From Rhodococcus phenolicus (GTDB lineage: Bacteria > Actinomycetota > Actinomycetes > Mycobacteriales > Mycobacteriaceae): DNA of 64,000 nt. The notes below the pieces were generated by a model. It made no database searches. It was not told the DNA's origin and saw only the letters and a list, made by a program, of their open reading frames with translations. Positions within the stretch are counted from its first letter, which is position 1. Every line of letters starts with the position of its first letter. Position numbers and translations under genes: made by a program. Shown here piece after piece: positions 31,857 to 41,856 of this stretch. The DNA is taken from assembly GCF_001646785.1 (NCBI RefSeq), contig NZ_LRRH01000031.1, positions 62,001 through 126,000 of the forward strand. Reading direction: 5' to 3'.

Positions 31857-33266
31857 CTAGGACTCGCGCTCGACGTTCGTCATGGCGAGCACGTCGAGCC
31901 GGCGATCCAGTTCGGCCTCGGTCAGGCCGTCGCCGATCAGCCCCCGGTCGACGACGGTCTGCCGGATCGTCTTCTTCTCCTTCAGCGCCTGTTTGGCGAC
32001 GGCCGCGGCTTCCTCGTAGCCGATCGCCGAATTCAGCGGGGTCACGATCGAAGGCGACGATTCCGCCAGCGTCCGCAGACGGTCGACGTCGGCTTCCAGG
32101 CCGGTGATGCAGCGATCCGCGAACAATCGGGAGACGTTCGCGAGCAACCGCAGCGATTCGAGCAGGTTCCGCGCCATCACCGGGATGTACACGTTCAGTT
32201 CGAACGCGCCGGCCGCGCCGCCCCACGCGACCGTCGCATCGTTTCCGACGACCTGCGCCGCGACCTGCGTGACCGCTTCGGGCAGAACGGGATTGACCTT
32301 TCCGGGCATGATGGAGCTGCCGGGCTGCAGGTCAGGCAGCCGGATCTCACCGAGTCCGGTCAACGGCCCGGACCCCATCCACCGGATGTCGTTGGCGATC
32401 TTCGTCAGCGACACCGCGACCGTACGCAGCGCACCCGACGCCTCGACGAGCCCGTCACGCGCGGCCTGCGCTTCGAAACTGTCGCGGGCGGGTCGCAGGT
32501 CGTCGATACCCGTGGCCTTCACCAGTTCCGCGACGACGAGCGGCCCGAAACCGTCGGGAGCATTGAGCCCGGTGCCGACGGCGGTCCCCCCGATGGGGAG
32601 CTCGCCGAGCCGTGGCAGGCTCGCCCGCACCCGTTCGATGCCGGCCTCGACCTGACGGGCGTACCCACCGAACTCCTGTCCGAGCGTCACCGGCACGGCA
32701 TCCATCAGATGCGTGCGACCGGACTTGACGACGGTGCGCCACTCGGCGGCCTTCCCGGCCAGGGCCGCGTGCAGGTGTTCGAGCGCGGGAATCAGGTCGC
32801 GGACCGCGGCCTCGGTGGCGGCGACGTGCGTCGATGTCGGGAAGGTGTCGTTCGACGACTGCGACATGTTGACGTCGTCGTTGGGATGCACCGTGACGCC
32901 GTTGCGAGCGGCGATCGACGCGATGACCTCGTTGGCGTTCATGTTCGAGCTCGTGCCCGAACCGGTCTGGAAGACGTCGATGGGGAACTGGTCGTCGTGC
33001 TCACCGGCCGCGATCTCCTCGGCCGCGGCGATGATCGCGTCGGCCTTGCCCGCGTCGAGCAGGCCCAGATCCTTGTTGACCCGGGCACACGCGGCCTTGA
33101 GCAGGCCGAGCGCGCGGATCTGGGCGCGTTCGAGCCCGCGACCCGAGATGGGGAAGTTCTCCACCGCGCGCTGCGTCTGCGCGCGCCACAGGGCGTCGAC
33201 CGGGACCCGGACCTCGCCCATCGTGTCGTGTTCGATGCGGAACTGCGGTTCGCTGTTCTCAGTCAT
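31857..33266 (-). CDS. fumC: Class II fumarate hydratase
   Basis: A 469-residue enzyme of the fumarase/aspartase superfamily, interconverting fumarate and malate in the TCA cycle. The superfamily signature [11 protein letters not shown] is present near residue 325. Substrate-binding blocks are [14 protein letters not shown] (about 103), [11 protein letters not shown] (about 137) and [13 protein letters not shown]. It is oxygen-stable and iron-free by class. The ATG at 33266 begins [19 protein letters not shown]. It is the position of Rv1098c, with glpX upstream on the same strand. Confidence 0.95.
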   Translation of the reverse strand: MTENSEPQFRIEHDTMGEVRVPVDALWRAQTQRAVENFPISGRGLERAQIRALGLLKAACARVNKDLGLLDAGKADAIIAAAEEIAAGEHDDQFPIDVFQTGSGTSSNMNANEVIASIAARNGVTVHPNDDVNMSQSSNDTFPTSTHVAATEAAVRDLIPALEHLHAALAGKAAEWRTVVKSGRTHLMDAVPVTLGQEFGGYARQVEAGIERVRASLPRLGELPIGGTAVGTGLNAPDGFGPLVVAELVKATGIDDLRPARDSFEAQAARDGLVEASGALRTVAVSLTKIANDIRWMGSGPLTGLGEIRLPDLQPGSSIMPGKVNPVLPEAVTQVAAQVVGNDATVAWGGAAGAFELNVYIPVMARNLLESLRLLANVSRLFADRCITGLEADVDRLRTLAESSPSIVTPLNSAIGYEEAAAVAKQALKEKKTIRQTVVDRGLIGDGLTEAELDRRLDVLAMTNVERES

Positions 33267-33298
33267 GAACCTCAGCTTGCCACCGCGGCGGCTCCGCC

Positions 33299-33343
33299 GC
33301 CGGTGTGTCTGTGCGCATCTGGCCGCCACAAAGACACACCGGC
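33299..33343 (-). terminator. Hairpin between glpX and fumC
   Basis: GCCGGTGTGTCT (33299-33310) pairs with AGACACACCGGC (33332-33343) across about 21 bases that can form a smaller inner stem. It lies downstream of the glpX stop, so it could end the glpX transcript. Confidence 0.6.
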
Positions 33344-33356
33344 GCGCAGCGCACGA

Positions 33357-34391
33357 TCAGGGGAGCGGCGGCTGTGCTCCGTCGACGCCGGTGAAGTTGA
33401 TCGAGGAGAACTCGTGCAGCTTCTCGAGACGGTGGTAGGCCTCGATCATGCGGACGGTGCCGGACTTGCTGCGCATGACGATCGACTGCGTGGTCGCGCC
33501 GCCGCCGTAGTACCGCACGCCCTTGAGCAGATCGCCGTCGGTGACGCCGGTCGCGCAGAAGAAGATGTTCTCGCCGGTGACGAGTTCCCCGGTGGTCAGC
33601 ACACGGTCCAGGTCGTGGCCGGCGTCGAGGGCCTTCTGCCGCTCGGCGTCGTCCTTCGGTGCCAGCTTGCCCTGCAGCGCGCCACCCATGCAGCGCAGCG
33701 CCGCCGCGGCGATGATGCCCTCCGGGGTACCGCCGATGCCGAGCAGCATGTCGACACCCGAATCGGGGCGGGCGGTCGCGATCGCGCCGGCGACGTCCCC
33801 GTCGGAGATGAGGCGGATGCGCGCACCGGTCTCGCGGATCTCACGGATGATCTCGGCGTGCCGCGGACGATCCAGGATCGTGACGGTCGTGTCGGACACG
33901 GCGCGGTTCTTGGCCTTCGCGACGCGGCGGATGTTCTCGGCGACACCGGCGGACAGATCGATGACGTCGGCGGCCTCGGGGCCCACGGCGATCTTGTCCA
34001 TGTAGAACACGGCCGAGGGATCGAACATGGCTCCGCGTTCGGCGACCGCGAGGACCGCGATCGAACCGGGCGCACCCTTCGACATCAGCGTGGTGCCGTC
34101 GATCGGGTCGACGGCGACGTCGCACAGCGGTCCGTCGCCGTTGCCGACCTCCTCGCCGTTGTACAGCATCGGGGCTTCGTCCTTCTCGCCCTCGCCGATC
34201 ACCACGATGCCCTGCATCGACACCGAGCTGACCATGTGACGCATCGCGTCGACGGCGGCGCCGTCGCCGCCTTCCTTGTCGCCGCGGCCGACCCAGCGGC
34301 CTGCTGCCATCGCCGCGGCCTCCGTGACACGGACCAACTCGAGGGCGAGGTTACGGTCCGGAGCTTCGCGGCGCGATGGGGTGGCCGTCAT
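33357..34391 (-). CDS. glpX: Class II fructose-1,6-bisphosphatase
   Basis: A 344-residue GlpX-type phosphatase, the gluconeogenic FBPase of mycolic-acid actinobacteria. Metal and substrate motifs: [16 protein letters not shown] (about 35-50), [14 protein letters not shown] (about 63), [13 protein letters not shown] (about 94), and [11 protein letters not shown]. It removes the 1-phosphate of fructose 1,6-bisphosphate. Located as in Rv1099c, divergent from the DUF4245 gene. Confidence 0.95.
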   Translation of the reverse strand: MTATPSRREAPDRNLALELVRVTEAAAMAAGRWVGRGDKEGGDGAAVDAMRHMVSSVSMQGIVVIGEGEKDEAPMLYNGEEVGNGDGPLCDVAVDPIDGTTLMSKGAPGSIAVLAVAERGAMFDPSAVFYMDKIAVGPEAADVIDLSAGVAENIRRVAKAKNRAVSDTTVTILDRPRHAEIIREIRETGARIRLISDGDVAGAIATARPDSGVDMLLGIGGTPEGIIAAAALRCMGGALQGKLAPKDDAERQKALDAGHDLDRVLTTGELVTGENIFFCATGVTDGDLLKGVRYYGGGATTQSIVMRSKSGTVRMIEAYHRLEKLHEFSSINFTGVDGAQPPLP

Positions 34392-34576
34392 GGGCTACTG
34401 CCTCCTGATGCTGTCGGTCGACGCGGTACGTCGGCACGAGGGACGGCCGCCGAGTCGTGGGGCCGCCGAATCCGATGGTGGTTCAGGTTCCAATTGTCTC
34501 ATCAGCGCCGGGTCGGTGGAGGCCGGGACCCGGACCGGTCGCTGCCCGAACGGGCGGAGGCTGTCAGACTGGACGC

Positions 34577-35146
34577 GTGGCTTCCGAGAAACCCCGCATC
34601 CTGAACGACGCCCGTGATATGGCCTGGTCGCTCATTCCGCTCGTCCTGGCCTGCCTCGTCATCGCTGCGATCGCAAGCCAGTGTTCGTTCAACCCGGGCG
34701 GTCCCACGGCCGGTCCGGTGCCGAGCTTCGACATCGACGCCGGTCTCCGGTACGACGCGAAGGAACTCGGATTCCCCGTCCGGCACCCCGAGGTCCCCGA
34801 GGACTGGCAGGCCAACTCCGGTAGCCGCAGCATCATCACCGGCCAGCAGGGAGGCGACTCGAGCACTGTCGGGTTCATCACCCCCGCCGGTCGCTACGTG
34901 CGGTTCACCCAATCCGACGCGGGAGTCGACGAGCTCGTGCGGTTCGTGGCGGGCTCGAGCCGGTTCGTCACCGGCACGGAGACCGTCGACGGCCGCGACT
35001 GGACGGTGTACGGCGAGGAGGGCTCCGAGCCGCTGTGGGTCTCGGATTTCGGTGACGTGCGCATCCTCATCGGCGGATCGGGCGACGAGGCCGAGTTCGC
35101 GACCCTCGCGGCCGCGGCGAACGTAGCGCAACCGCTCACCCCGTGA
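34577..35146 (+). CDS. DUF4245 domain membrane-anchored protein
   Basis: A 189-residue protein with one N-terminal TM helix (about 16-34, WSLIPLVLACLVIAAIASQ) and an extracytoplasmic domain ending in LIGGSGDEAEFATLAAA. It fits DUF4245 by architecture and by position beside glpX (Rv1100-like). Function unknown. GTG start at 34577 follows CAGACT by 6 bases with no Shine-Dalgarno, so it may be leaderless. It converges on xseB. Confidence 0.75.
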   Translation: MASEKPRILNDARDMAWSLIPLVLACLVIAAIASQCSFNPGGPTAGPVPSFDIDAGLRYDAKELGFPVRHPEVPEDWQANSGSRSIITGQQGGDSSTVGFITPAGRYVRFTQSDAGVDELVRFVAGSSRFVTGTETVDGRDWTVYGEEGSEPLWVSDFGDVRILIGGSGDEAEFATLAAAANVAQPLTP

Positions 35147-35165
35147 CCGGCGGGTGACCGGGCCG

Positions 35166-35396
35166 TCACTCGGTCCGGTCGTCGTCCTCGCCGTGCGACA
35201 GAGCGTTCTCGACGCGTTGCCGTGCACCTGCCAGGTGCTCCTCGCATCGCTTGGCCAGGGCTTCGCCACGCTCCCACAGCGCCAGCGACTCGTCCAGGTC
35301 CAGACCGCCCTGCTCGAGCATCTTCACGACGTTGACCAGTTCGTCGCGGGCCCGTTCGTAGCCGAGCTCCGCCACATCCGCGTTCGTGTCACTCAC
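35166..35396 (-). CDS. xseB: Exodeoxyribonuclease VII small subunit
   Basis: A 76-residue protein of normal XseB size with the family pattern [42 protein letters not shown] condensed over residues 9-50 (key parts [16 protein letters not shown]). It partners XseA in the nuclease that degrades single-stranded DNA. It lies 16 bases after xseA. Confidence 0.93.
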   Translation of the reverse strand: MSDTNADVAELGYERARDELVNVVKMLEQGGLDLDESLALWERGEALAKRCEEHLAGARQRVENALSHGEDDDRTE

Positions 35397-35412
35397 ACCG
35401 TCATCCTCGTCG

Positions 35413-36660
35413 TCATTTCTCTCGTCCCATCACAGCGGCCCGGGCGGCACCGTCGCCGACCCGCACCCGCAACTGGGTCCCCGGCGGCATCTCGTCGATC
35501 GACCGGACGACCTCGGGGTCGCCGTCGGGCACGATGCGCTGCACCACCGCGTAGCCGCGCGCCAGGGTCGCGGCCGGACCCAGCGTCGCCAGCCGGGCCC
35601 GCAGATGCTCGATCGTCGTGGACTGCGCGGCCAGGACCCGATCGATGTCACGGCGACCGGCCTGCCGCAATCGCTCGACCTCCTCGCCGCGCTGCTCGAC
35701 GGCACGCAACGGATCGGCCAGGACCGGCCGGCTCCGCAACTGCGCGACCACGTGTTCCTCGCGGCGCACCCAGTTGCGCAGCGCCGACGCGGCCCGCGCC
35801 CGCAGATCGTCGACGAGGTCCTGTTCGGCGACGGCGTCGGGGACCACGCGTTTGGCCGCGTCGGTCGGGGTGGCGGCCCGCAGATCGGCGACGTGATCGC
35901 ACAGCGGACTGTCCGGTTCGTGGCCGATCGCGCTGACCACCGGCGTCGTGCACGCGACGATCGCGCGGCACAGCGTCTCGTCGGAGAACGGCAGCAGATC
36001 TTCGACGCTGCCGCCGCCGCGGGCCAGGACGATCACGTCCACCGCGGGATCGGCGTCGAGTTCTTCGAGGGCCTCGAGGATCTGCGGGACCGCGGCCGGG
36101 CCCTGCACCGCGGTGTTGCGGATCTCGAACCGCACCGCGGGCCACCGTCGCTGCGCGACCGACACCACGTCGTGCTCGGCGGCGCCGCCGCGTCCGGTGA
36201 TCAGGCCGATCCGGCCGGGAAGGAACGGCAGCGGACGCTTGAGCCGCGGATCGAACAGACCTTCCGCGGCGAGCAGCGCGCGCAGTCGTTCGATGCGGGC
36301 GAGCAGTTCACCGATCCCGACCGCGCGGATCTCGGTGACCCGCAGCGAGACGCTGCCGCGCGTCGGCCAGAACGAGAGCTTCCCGAACATCACGACCCGC
36401 GCACCCTCGGTGAGGGTCACCGGCGAGTTGTGGATCAGCTGCGGCGAGCACGTCACCGACAGGGACATGTCCACCGACGGATCACGCAGCGTCAGATAGG
36501 CCGTACGCGTCCCCGGGCGCACGTTCATCTGGGTGATCTGACCTTCGACCCAGATCGTGCCGAGCCGATCGATCCAGCCCGCGACCTTCTGCGACACGGT
36601 GCGCACCGGCCACGGATTGTCCGCGGAGTTCGGTTGGGCAGAGGGATGTGCCGACGTCAC
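35413..36660 (-). CDS. xseA: Exodeoxyribonuclease VII large subunit
   Basis: A 415-residue catalytic subunit. The N-terminal OB-fold ([16 protein letters not shown]) is followed by the catalytic region with [37 protein letters not shown] and [13 protein letters not shown], then a long helical segment and a C-terminal GYAVVQR. The start is GTG at 36660, overlapping the lipid-droplet gene stop as GTGA. The open frame continues upstream but without family similarity. Confidence 0.94.
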   Translation of the reverse strand: MTSAHPSAQPNSADNPWPVRTVSQKVAGWIDRLGTIWVEGQITQMNVRPGTRTAYLTLRDPSVDMSLSVTCSPQLIHNSPVTLTEGARVVMFGKLSFWPTRGSVSLRVTEIRAVGIGELLARIERLRALLAAEGLFDPRLKRPLPFLPGRIGLITGRGGAAEHDVVSVAQRRWPAVRFEIRNTAVQGPAAVPQILEALEELDADPAVDVIVLARGGGSVEDLLPFSDETLCRAIVACTTPVVSAIGHEPDSPLCDHVADLRAATPTDAAKRVVPDAVAEQDLVDDLRARAASALRNWVRREEHVVAQLRSRPVLADPLRAVEQRGEEVERLRQAGRRDIDRVLAAQSTTIEHLRARLATLGPAATLARGYAVVQRIVPDGDPEVVRSIDEMPPGTQLRVRVGDGAARAAVMGREK

Positions 36661-37295
36661 TTCGCGCTGGCGGTCGTGATCCGGTTGGACAGCATCGTCA
36701 CGAACGGTGCCCGGGCCTTCGTCGCGTTCTCGTAGGCGAGCAGCGTCGTCAGGTCGTCCACCGACAGCGTGCGCAGCCGCGCCCGCAACTGTGCGAGGGT
36801 CAGCGAACCGTAGTCGAGGTACTCGGCGATCTCGGGTGTCTGGGCAGCCGGTGCGGATTCGGTGGGCGCCGCACCCTCGGCGGGTTTCGGCCCGTCGGGT
36901 TCCGTCGCGGCCTTCCGCGCCGGGGCCGGCTCCGCGGCCCCGGGCGGCTCGGCGTCGACCGCAGGTGGCATCGAGTAGAGGGCGAAGCGGCCGGGTGCGT
37001 CCGACGCCTCCGTGCCGTTGTTCGCGGGTCGCGAGTCCGCCGCCGCAGCGTCGTCCTCGTCGAACACCGCCCACGCCGGGGTTTCCTCCGCCGAGGCCCC
37101 GAGCGCCTCGAGCAACCGATCCCCCTTGATCGCGAGCGCGGTCATCGACTGCTGGACCCTCATCGTCGTCTGCAGAACCTGGCTGACCGTCGTCATCGGC
37201 AGCGCCAGGGCCGTCGACGGCAGCTTGAGGGTCTCTTCGTAGGCGGTGACGGCGACCCCGGCCGCCACCCGAGCCATGAACGGTGGACGGATCAT
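36657..37295 (-). CDS. Lipid-droplet-associated protein (Rv1109c/MLDS-like)
   Basis: A 212-residue protein. It has a hydrophobic/amphipathic N-terminal half ([18 protein letters not shown], then [20 protein letters not shown]), an Ala/Pro/Glu-rich disordered middle, and a C-terminal helical hairpin ([20 protein letters not shown]). Position between xseA and ispH matches Rv1109c, the relative of the Rhodococcus lipid-droplet protein MLDS, which governs triacylglycerol droplet size. Its coupling to xseA by GTGA is a conserved oddity rather than a clear functional link. Confidence 0.8.
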   Translation of the reverse strand: MIRPPFMARVAAGVAVTAYEETLKLPSTALALPMTTVSQVLQTTMRVQQSMTALAIKGDRLLEALGASAEETPAWAVFDEDDAAAADSRPANNGTEASDAPGRFALYSMPPAVDAEPPGAAEPAPARKAATEPDGPKPAEGAAPTESAPAAQTPEIAEYLDYGSLTLAQLRARLRTLSVDDLTTLLAYENATKARAPFVTMLSNRITTASAK

Positions 37296-37383
37296 GCCCC
37301 CCAGAGTGCCTCACGAGCCCCGTGATTGGTAGCCGAGACGGGCCTGCCGGTGGCCGGGAAAGGCTCCGCCCTCCGACTCCCCG

Positions 37384-37389
37384 TACCCT
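37384..37389 (+). promoter_or_regulatory. Candidate -10 hexamer TACCCT for ispH
   Basis: TACCCT (TANNNT) ends 6 bases before the ATG at 37396. GGAGG is present but lies directly against the start codon, too close to act as a usual ribosome-binding site. Confidence 0.4.
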
Positions 37390-37395
37390 GGAGGC

Positions 37396-38394
37396 ATGTC
37401 TGCGCCTGTTCCACTCGAAGTCGGTATCACACGGTCGGCGGGAACCGCGTCGGCAGGTAAGCGGGTGCTGCTCGCCGAACCTCGCGGCTACTGTGCCGGC
37501 GTCGACCGTGCCGTCGAAACCGTGGAGAAGGCGCTCGAGAAGCACGGAGCGCCGATCTACGTGCGCAAGGAGATCGTCCACAACCGGCACGTCGTCGATA
37601 CGCTCGCCGAACGCGGCGTCGTGTTCGTCGACGAAACCGACGAGGTGCCTGTCGGCTCGGTACTGGTCTTCTCCGCGCACGGGGTTTCCCCTGCGGTCCA
37701 CGACGCGGCCGCCGCCCGCGACCTGCACACCATCGACGCGACCTGCCCGCTCGTGACCAAGGTCCACCAGGAAGCCAAGCGCTTCGCCCGCGACGACTAC
37801 GACATCCTGCTCATCGGGCACGAAGGCCACGAGGAGGTCGAGGGCACGGCCGGTGAGGCCCCCGACCACGTGCAGCTCGTCGACGGCCCCGACGCCGTCG
37901 ACGCCGTCCGGGTGCGCGACGAGGCGAAGGTGATCTGGCTCTCCCAGACGACCCTGAGCGTCGACGAGACGATGGAGACGGTCGACCGGCTGCGCAAGAA
38001 GTTCCCGCTGCTGCAGGACCCGCCGAGCGACGACATCTGCTACGCCACCCAGAACCGTCAGGTCGCGGTCAAGGCGATGGCTCCCGAATGCGATCTGGTG
38101 ATCGTGGTCGGCTCACGCAACTCGTCGAACTCGGTGCGTCTGGTCGAGGTCGCGCTCGGTGCCGGTGCGAAGGCCGCGTACCTGGTCGACTACGCCCGCG
38201 AGGTCGATCCCGCGTGGCTCGACGGGGTGGAGACCATCGGCATCACCTCGGGGGCGTCGGTGCCCGAGATCCTCGTGCGCGGGGTGCTCGACCTGCTCGC
38301 CGACAGCGGGTACCGCGACGTGCAGACCGTCACCACGGCCAACGAGACTCTGGTGTTCGCGCTGCCGCGCGAGCTGCGCGCGGCCCGGCGGTAG
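37396..38394 (+). CDS. ispH: 4-hydroxy-3-methylbut-2-enyl diphosphate reductase
   Basis: A 332-residue iron-sulfur enzyme catalysing the last step of the MEP pathway, giving IPP and DMAPP. The three cluster cysteines are C33 ([11 protein letters not shown]), C117 ([11 protein letters not shown]) and C215 ([11 protein letters not shown]). Substrate-site motifs include [18 protein letters not shown] and [11 protein letters not shown]. It feeds the isoprenyl transferase encoded elsewhere in the window. A short N-terminal extension of about 20 residues precedes the core. Rv1110 position. Confidence 0.96.
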   Translation: MSAPVPLEVGITRSAGTASAGKRVLLAEPRGYCAGVDRAVETVEKALEKHGAPIYVRKEIVHNRHVVDTLAERGVVFVDETDEVPVGSVLVFSAHGVSPAVHDAAAARDLHTIDATCPLVTKVHQEAKRFARDDYDILLIGHEGHEEVEGTAGEAPDHVQLVDGPDAVDAVRVRDEAKVIWLSQTTLSVDETMETVDRLRKKFPLLQDPPSDDICYATQNRQVAVKAMAPECDLVIVVGSRNSSNSVRLVEVALGAGAKAAYLVDYAREVDPAWLDGVETIGITSGASVPEILVRGVLDLLADSGYRDVQTVTTANETLVFALPRELRAARR

Positions 38395-38411
38395 GGCGGC
38401 TGCGCCGCCGA

Positions 38412-38440
38412 TGCGTCCGGTCGGAAGTCCGACGGACGCA
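38412..38440. terminator. Hairpin between ispH and the convergent DUF6542 gene
   Basis: TGCGTCCGGTCGGA and TCCGACGGACGCA pair with a single-base bulge and a very short central loop. Confidence 0.65.
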
Positions 38441-38457
38441 CGGGCGGGACGCTCGGT

Positions 38458-39399
38458 TCAGTCCTCGACGCGGTCGCGGTAGCGCACCGCGGGCGGCGGG
38501 TATGCGGGCGTGCTCACCTGCGGTCGCGGCGTCGCCCGTCGCGGTGCCTGTCGTTCGGGCCGGTCGTCGAAGTCGCGGCGGCGGGGGTCCGGGTCGCGAC
38601 GCGACACCGGTTCGGCTCGACGCGGGTACTCCTCGTCCGCCGGGCGGCGCCGCACGGCGGGATTGTCGCGGGTGTCGGCGACCTGACGCACCGATGCTTT
38701 CGTGGGAGCGGACGCCTCGCGTTCGCGGCGCACGCGGGCGGGTTTCTGCGGGGCACGGTCCGGTTTCTGCCGGGTGCGCGCCTGTGCCGCGGCTGCGCGT
38801 GGCCGCGCGGCCGCGTCGTCGACACGCTCGGCGCGGTCCCTGCGCGGGGCGGTCTCCCGGGCCGGCGTCTTCGTCGCCGGACGGTTCCGGTTCGCTGCCG
38901 TCTTTCTCGATGCGGACGGGCGGGACGACTTCGCTGCGGCCCGGCCCGGTCGGGCCGGTGCGCCTTCCTGCTGCGCCATGTAGATCCGGACGCCACCGAT
39001 GATCAGCACCGCCGCGGTCGCGACGAGCATCGCGGGGAACCGGTTCACCAGCGGGTACGCGACGTTCAGGGCGAGATCCCGCAACCCCGAGCCGCTCGAT
39101 TCGAAGAACAGCTTCTGGGTGAGGGGAATCGCCGCGACCAGCAGCAACGGGGGCTGTGCCATTGCCGTGAACACACCGCGATGCTGTACCGCGACGATCG
39201 CGGCGATGCATCCGAGCACGTAGAAGACGGAGAAGACCGTCGTCAGCTCGTCACCGCGGAAGGCATCGAGCGCGGCACCGAGAAATGTCGCCCCGGCGGC
39301 GATGACGATGGCACCCCACCAGGGCACTCCGGGCATGGTCGGAGCCAGCGAGCGCATGTCGAGCGGCACCGCCGAGCGAGCACGTTGGGATGCAGACAC
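38458..39399 (-). CDS. DUF6542-type membrane protein with basic disordered tail
   Basis: A 313-residue protein. Its N-terminal half holds about five hydrophobic segments (WWGAIVIAAGATFLGAAL; VFYVLGCIAAIVAVQ; PPLLLVAAIPL; FPAMLVATAAVLIIGGVRI). The C-terminal half of about 150 residues is Arg/Ala/Pro-rich, strongly basic and probably disordered. It occupies the Rv1111c position beside ispH. Function unknown. I chose GTG at 39399 (VSASQRARSAVPL); the open frame begins further upstream at 39492. Confidence 0.72.
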   Translation of the reverse strand: MSASQRARSAVPLDMRSLAPTMPGVPWWGAIVIAAGATFLGAALDAFRGDELTTVFSVFYVLGCIAAIVAVQHRGVFTAMAQPPLLLVAAIPLTQKLFFESSGSGLRDLALNVAYPLVNRFPAMLVATAAVLIIGGVRIYMAQQEGAPARPGRAAAKSSRPSASRKTAANRNRPATKTPARETAPRRDRAERVDDAAARPRAAAAQARTRQKPDRAPQKPARVRREREASAPTKASVRQVADTRDNPAVRRRPADEEYPRRAEPVSRRDPDPRRRDFDDRPERQAPRRATPRPQVSTPAYPPPAVRYRDRVED

Positions 39400-39421
39400 A
39401 CATAAACAGTAGACGGTCGAA

Positions 39422-40585
39422 TCAGATTGCTTCGTCGACCGGACCGGCCGAATCCGGCGTTTCGGTGAGTGTGGTGCGCCTCGGCCACGCATCGACCCGA
39501 TGCACCTCGGGCACGTCGCCGTCGAAGATCTCCAGCTCGCTGAGCTTGCGCGCCGTCACCCCGACCCGCGTTTCCATCGACGACACCGTCAGGTTGAACG
39601 AATCGACCGCCTTGCCGAGCTGCGTGCCGAGCCGGTCGAGGTGGCTGCCCACCGTGCCGAGCCGCTGATACAGCTCGCGGCCGAGCCGGTGGATCTGCGC
39701 GGCGTCCCGCGACAGGGCCTCCTGCCGCCAGGTGTGCGCGATCGTCCGCAGCAACGCCACCAGGGTCGTCGGTGTCGCGAGGATCACGTTCCGGCCGAAC
39801 GCGTACTCGAGCAGACCCGCGTCCGCTGTGAGCGCGGCATCGAGGAACGGATCGCCCGGCACGAACAGCACCACGAACTCGGGGGTCGGATCGAACGACT
39901 CCCAGTACGCCTTCGCGGACAACTGGTCGACGTGGGTGCGCAACTGCCGGGCGTGTCGCGCCAGGTGCCGATCCCGCTCGGCGACGTCCTCCTCCTGCGC
40001 CGCGTCGAGATACGCGGCGAACGGGACCTTCGCGTCGACGACGATCTGCTTGCCGCCCGCGAGATACACCAGCAGGTCCGGCCGCACCCCCTCGGCGACG
40101 ACCTGGGTGTCGAAATCGCAGTGCCGGACCATCCCGGCCAGTTCGACGACCCGCTCGAGCTGGATCTCACCCCAGCGGCCGCGCACCTGCGGTGCCCGCA
40201 GCGCGGTCACGAGCTGCTGGGTCTGCTGCGACAGCGACTGCGACGCCCGGTGCATGCCCTCCACCTGCTCGGTCAGCCCCGCATACGCGTGCACCCGGCT
40301 GCGTTCGACGTGCTCGACCTGCCGTGCCAGCGCCCCCACTGCGTCCTGCAGCGGCCCCACCAGCCGCGACACCTGCTCACCGATCGCGCCGGACTGCCTG
40401 CGCGCCGCATCCTCGCTCACCGCCCCGAGCGACTGCCGCAACTGCGCCTCGTTGTCGCGCAGCGCGGCGAGCTGGGCCTCGGCACGTGCGGCCCGGTCGC
40501 CGGTCCGCGACGCCTGCGCCAGCCATCCGAGCCCGAACCCGAGAACGAGCGCCACGATCAGCCCGAGTGCCGTGAGAGCAGTCAT
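39422..40585 (-). CDS. rmuC: DNA recombination protein RmuC
   Basis: A 387-residue protein with an N-terminal TM helix (about 7-25), a coiled-coil region (about 30-130) and a nuclease-fold core. The core carries RGRWGEIQLERVVELAGM, PDLLVYLAGGKQIVVDAKVPF (Asp and Lys of the PD-(D/E)xK type) and EFVVLFVPGDPFLDAAL. RmuC limits DNA inversions at short inverted repeats. It is divergent from sbcD, another DNA-structure nuclease, over 86 bases. Confidence 0.9.
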   Translation of the reverse strand: MTALTALGLIVALVLGFGLGWLAQASRTGDRAARAEAQLAALRDNEAQLRQSLGAVSEDAARRQSGAIGEQVSRLVGPLQDAVGALARQVEHVERSRVHAYAGLTEQVEGMHRASQSLSQQTQQLVTALRAPQVRGRWGEIQLERVVELAGMVRHCDFDTQVVAEGVRPDLLVYLAGGKQIVVDAKVPFAAYLDAAQEEDVAERDRHLARHARQLRTHVDQLSAKAYWESFDPTPEFVVLFVPGDPFLDAALTADAGLLEYAFGRNVILATPTTLVALLRTIAHTWRQEALSRDAAQIHRLGRELYQRLGTVGSHLDRLGTQLGKAVDSFNLTVSSMETRVGVTARKLSELEIFDGDVPEVHRVDAWPRRTTLTETPDSAGPVDEAI

Positions 40586-40658
40586 GGGGCGGATGATGCC
40601 GCACCGGACCGACATCCGGGCGCACTCACCCCGAACCGGACGTGTCGGTGCGGTCCTC

Positions 40659-40664
40659 TACGGT
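40659..40664 (+). promoter_or_regulatory. Candidate -10 hexamer TACGGT for sbcDC
   Basis: TACGGT ends 7 bases before the sbcD ATG at 40672, and no Shine-Dalgarno is visible. Confidence 0.45.
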
Positions 40665-40671
40665 CGACGCC

Positions 40672-41856
40672 ATGCGGATCCTGCACACCTCCGACTGGCA
40701 CATCGGCCGCACCTTCCACGGTGTGGACCTGCTGGGAGACCAGGCACGCGCACTGACCGCGATCGCCGACCTCGTCGCCGAACGCGGTGTCGACGTCGTC
40801 GTCGTGCCCGGCGACGTGTACGACCGGTCGATTCCCAGCTCCGACGCGGTCGCGGTGTGCAACGCCGGTCTCGAGGCGATCCGCGACGCCGGCGCGATCA
40901 TCGTCGCGACGTCCGGCAACCACGACTCGCCGGTGCGGCTCGGCGCCGGCGCAGCGTTCGCGGCCAAGGGCGGTCTGCACCTGATCACCAAGGTGTCCGA
41001 GCTGGACAGGCCGGTGATCCTGGACGACGACCACGGGCCGGTCGCGTTCTACGGCATCCCGTATCTCGAGCCGGAGATCACCCGCGCCGAGCTGGGCGTG
41101 CCGAAGGCCCGCTCGCATCAGGAAATCCTCGACGCCGCGATGGCGCGGGTCCGCGCCGACGCCGGGACGCGCGGCGCCCGGACGGTGCTGCTCGCGCACG
41201 CGTTCGTCGTCGGGGGAGAGGCCACGGGGTCGGAACGATCCATCTCGGTGGGGGGTGTCGAAACCGTGTCGGCATCCGCGTTCGACGCCATGGACTACGT
41301 CGCGCTCGGGCACCTGCATTCCCCGCAGACGGTCGCCGGGCACATCCGCTACTCGGGGTCGCCGCTGCCGTACTCGTTCGGTGAGCGCAGCCACCGCAAG
41401 GCCGTGTGGCTCGTCGATCTCGACGAGACCGGACTCGCATCCGTCGACCGGGTGGACCTGCCGATCGTGCGGGGCCTGAGCCAGCTGTCCGGGACGCTCG
41501 AGGATCTGCTCGCCGATCCCGTGCACGCGGGCGTCGAGGATCACTACGTGGCGGCGGAACTGACCGATGCGGTCCGCCCGCTCGACGCGATGCGGCGGCT
41601 GCAGGCGCGGTTTCCGCATGCGGTGCACGTGGTCTGGAAACGTCCCGACGCGACGCCGGGAACCACCTACCGGGAGAAGGTGCACGGGCGCGGCGATCTC
41701 GACGTCGCGTGCGCGTTCCTGTCGGATGTGCGCTCCGAGCCCTCGCCCCGGGAAGCCCGCTGGATCGAACAGGCGCTGCGGGAGGCGGACCGCGTCGGTG
41801 GCGACAGTGTCCCGGCCGCCGACGTCGCGTTCGGCGTGTCGGAGGTGCCGGCATGA
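40672..41856 (+). CDS. sbcD: Exonuclease SbcCD subunit D
   Basis: A 394-residue Mre11-type metallophosphoesterase. Metal motifs run in order: HTSDWHIGR (7-15), PGDVYDR (about 55), SGNHDSPVRL (about 86), LLAHAFVVGGE and GHLHSPQ. With SbcC it cleaves hairpin and double-strand ends. Its stop overlaps the sbcC start by ATGA. The start at 40672 begins MRILHTSDWHIG, as in the family. Confidence 0.95.
   Translation: MRILHTSDWHIGRTFHGVDLLGDQARALTAIADLVAERGVDVVVVPGDVYDRSIPSSDAVAVCNAGLEAIRDAGAIIVATSGNHDSPVRLGAGAAFAAKGGLHLITKVSELDRPVILDDDHGPVAFYGIPYLEPEITRAELGVPKARSHQEILDAAMARVRADAGTRGARTVLLAHAFVVGGEATGSERSISVGGVETVSASAFDAMDYVALGHLHSPQTVAGHIRYSGSPLPYSFGERSHRKAVWLVDLDETGLASVDRVDLPIVRGLSQLSGTLEDLLADPVHAGVEDHYVAAELTDAVRPLDAMRRLQARFPHAVHVVWKRPDATPGTTYREKVHGRGDLDVACAFLSDVRSEPSPREARWIEQALREADRVGGDSVPAADVAFGVSEVPA

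Noticed and set aside
35413-37869. An extended XseA reading of 818 codons
   Set aside because: Upstream of 36660 the frame overlaps the lipid-droplet protein gene in another frame and lacks similarity; the GTG at 36660 is coupled to that gene's stop.
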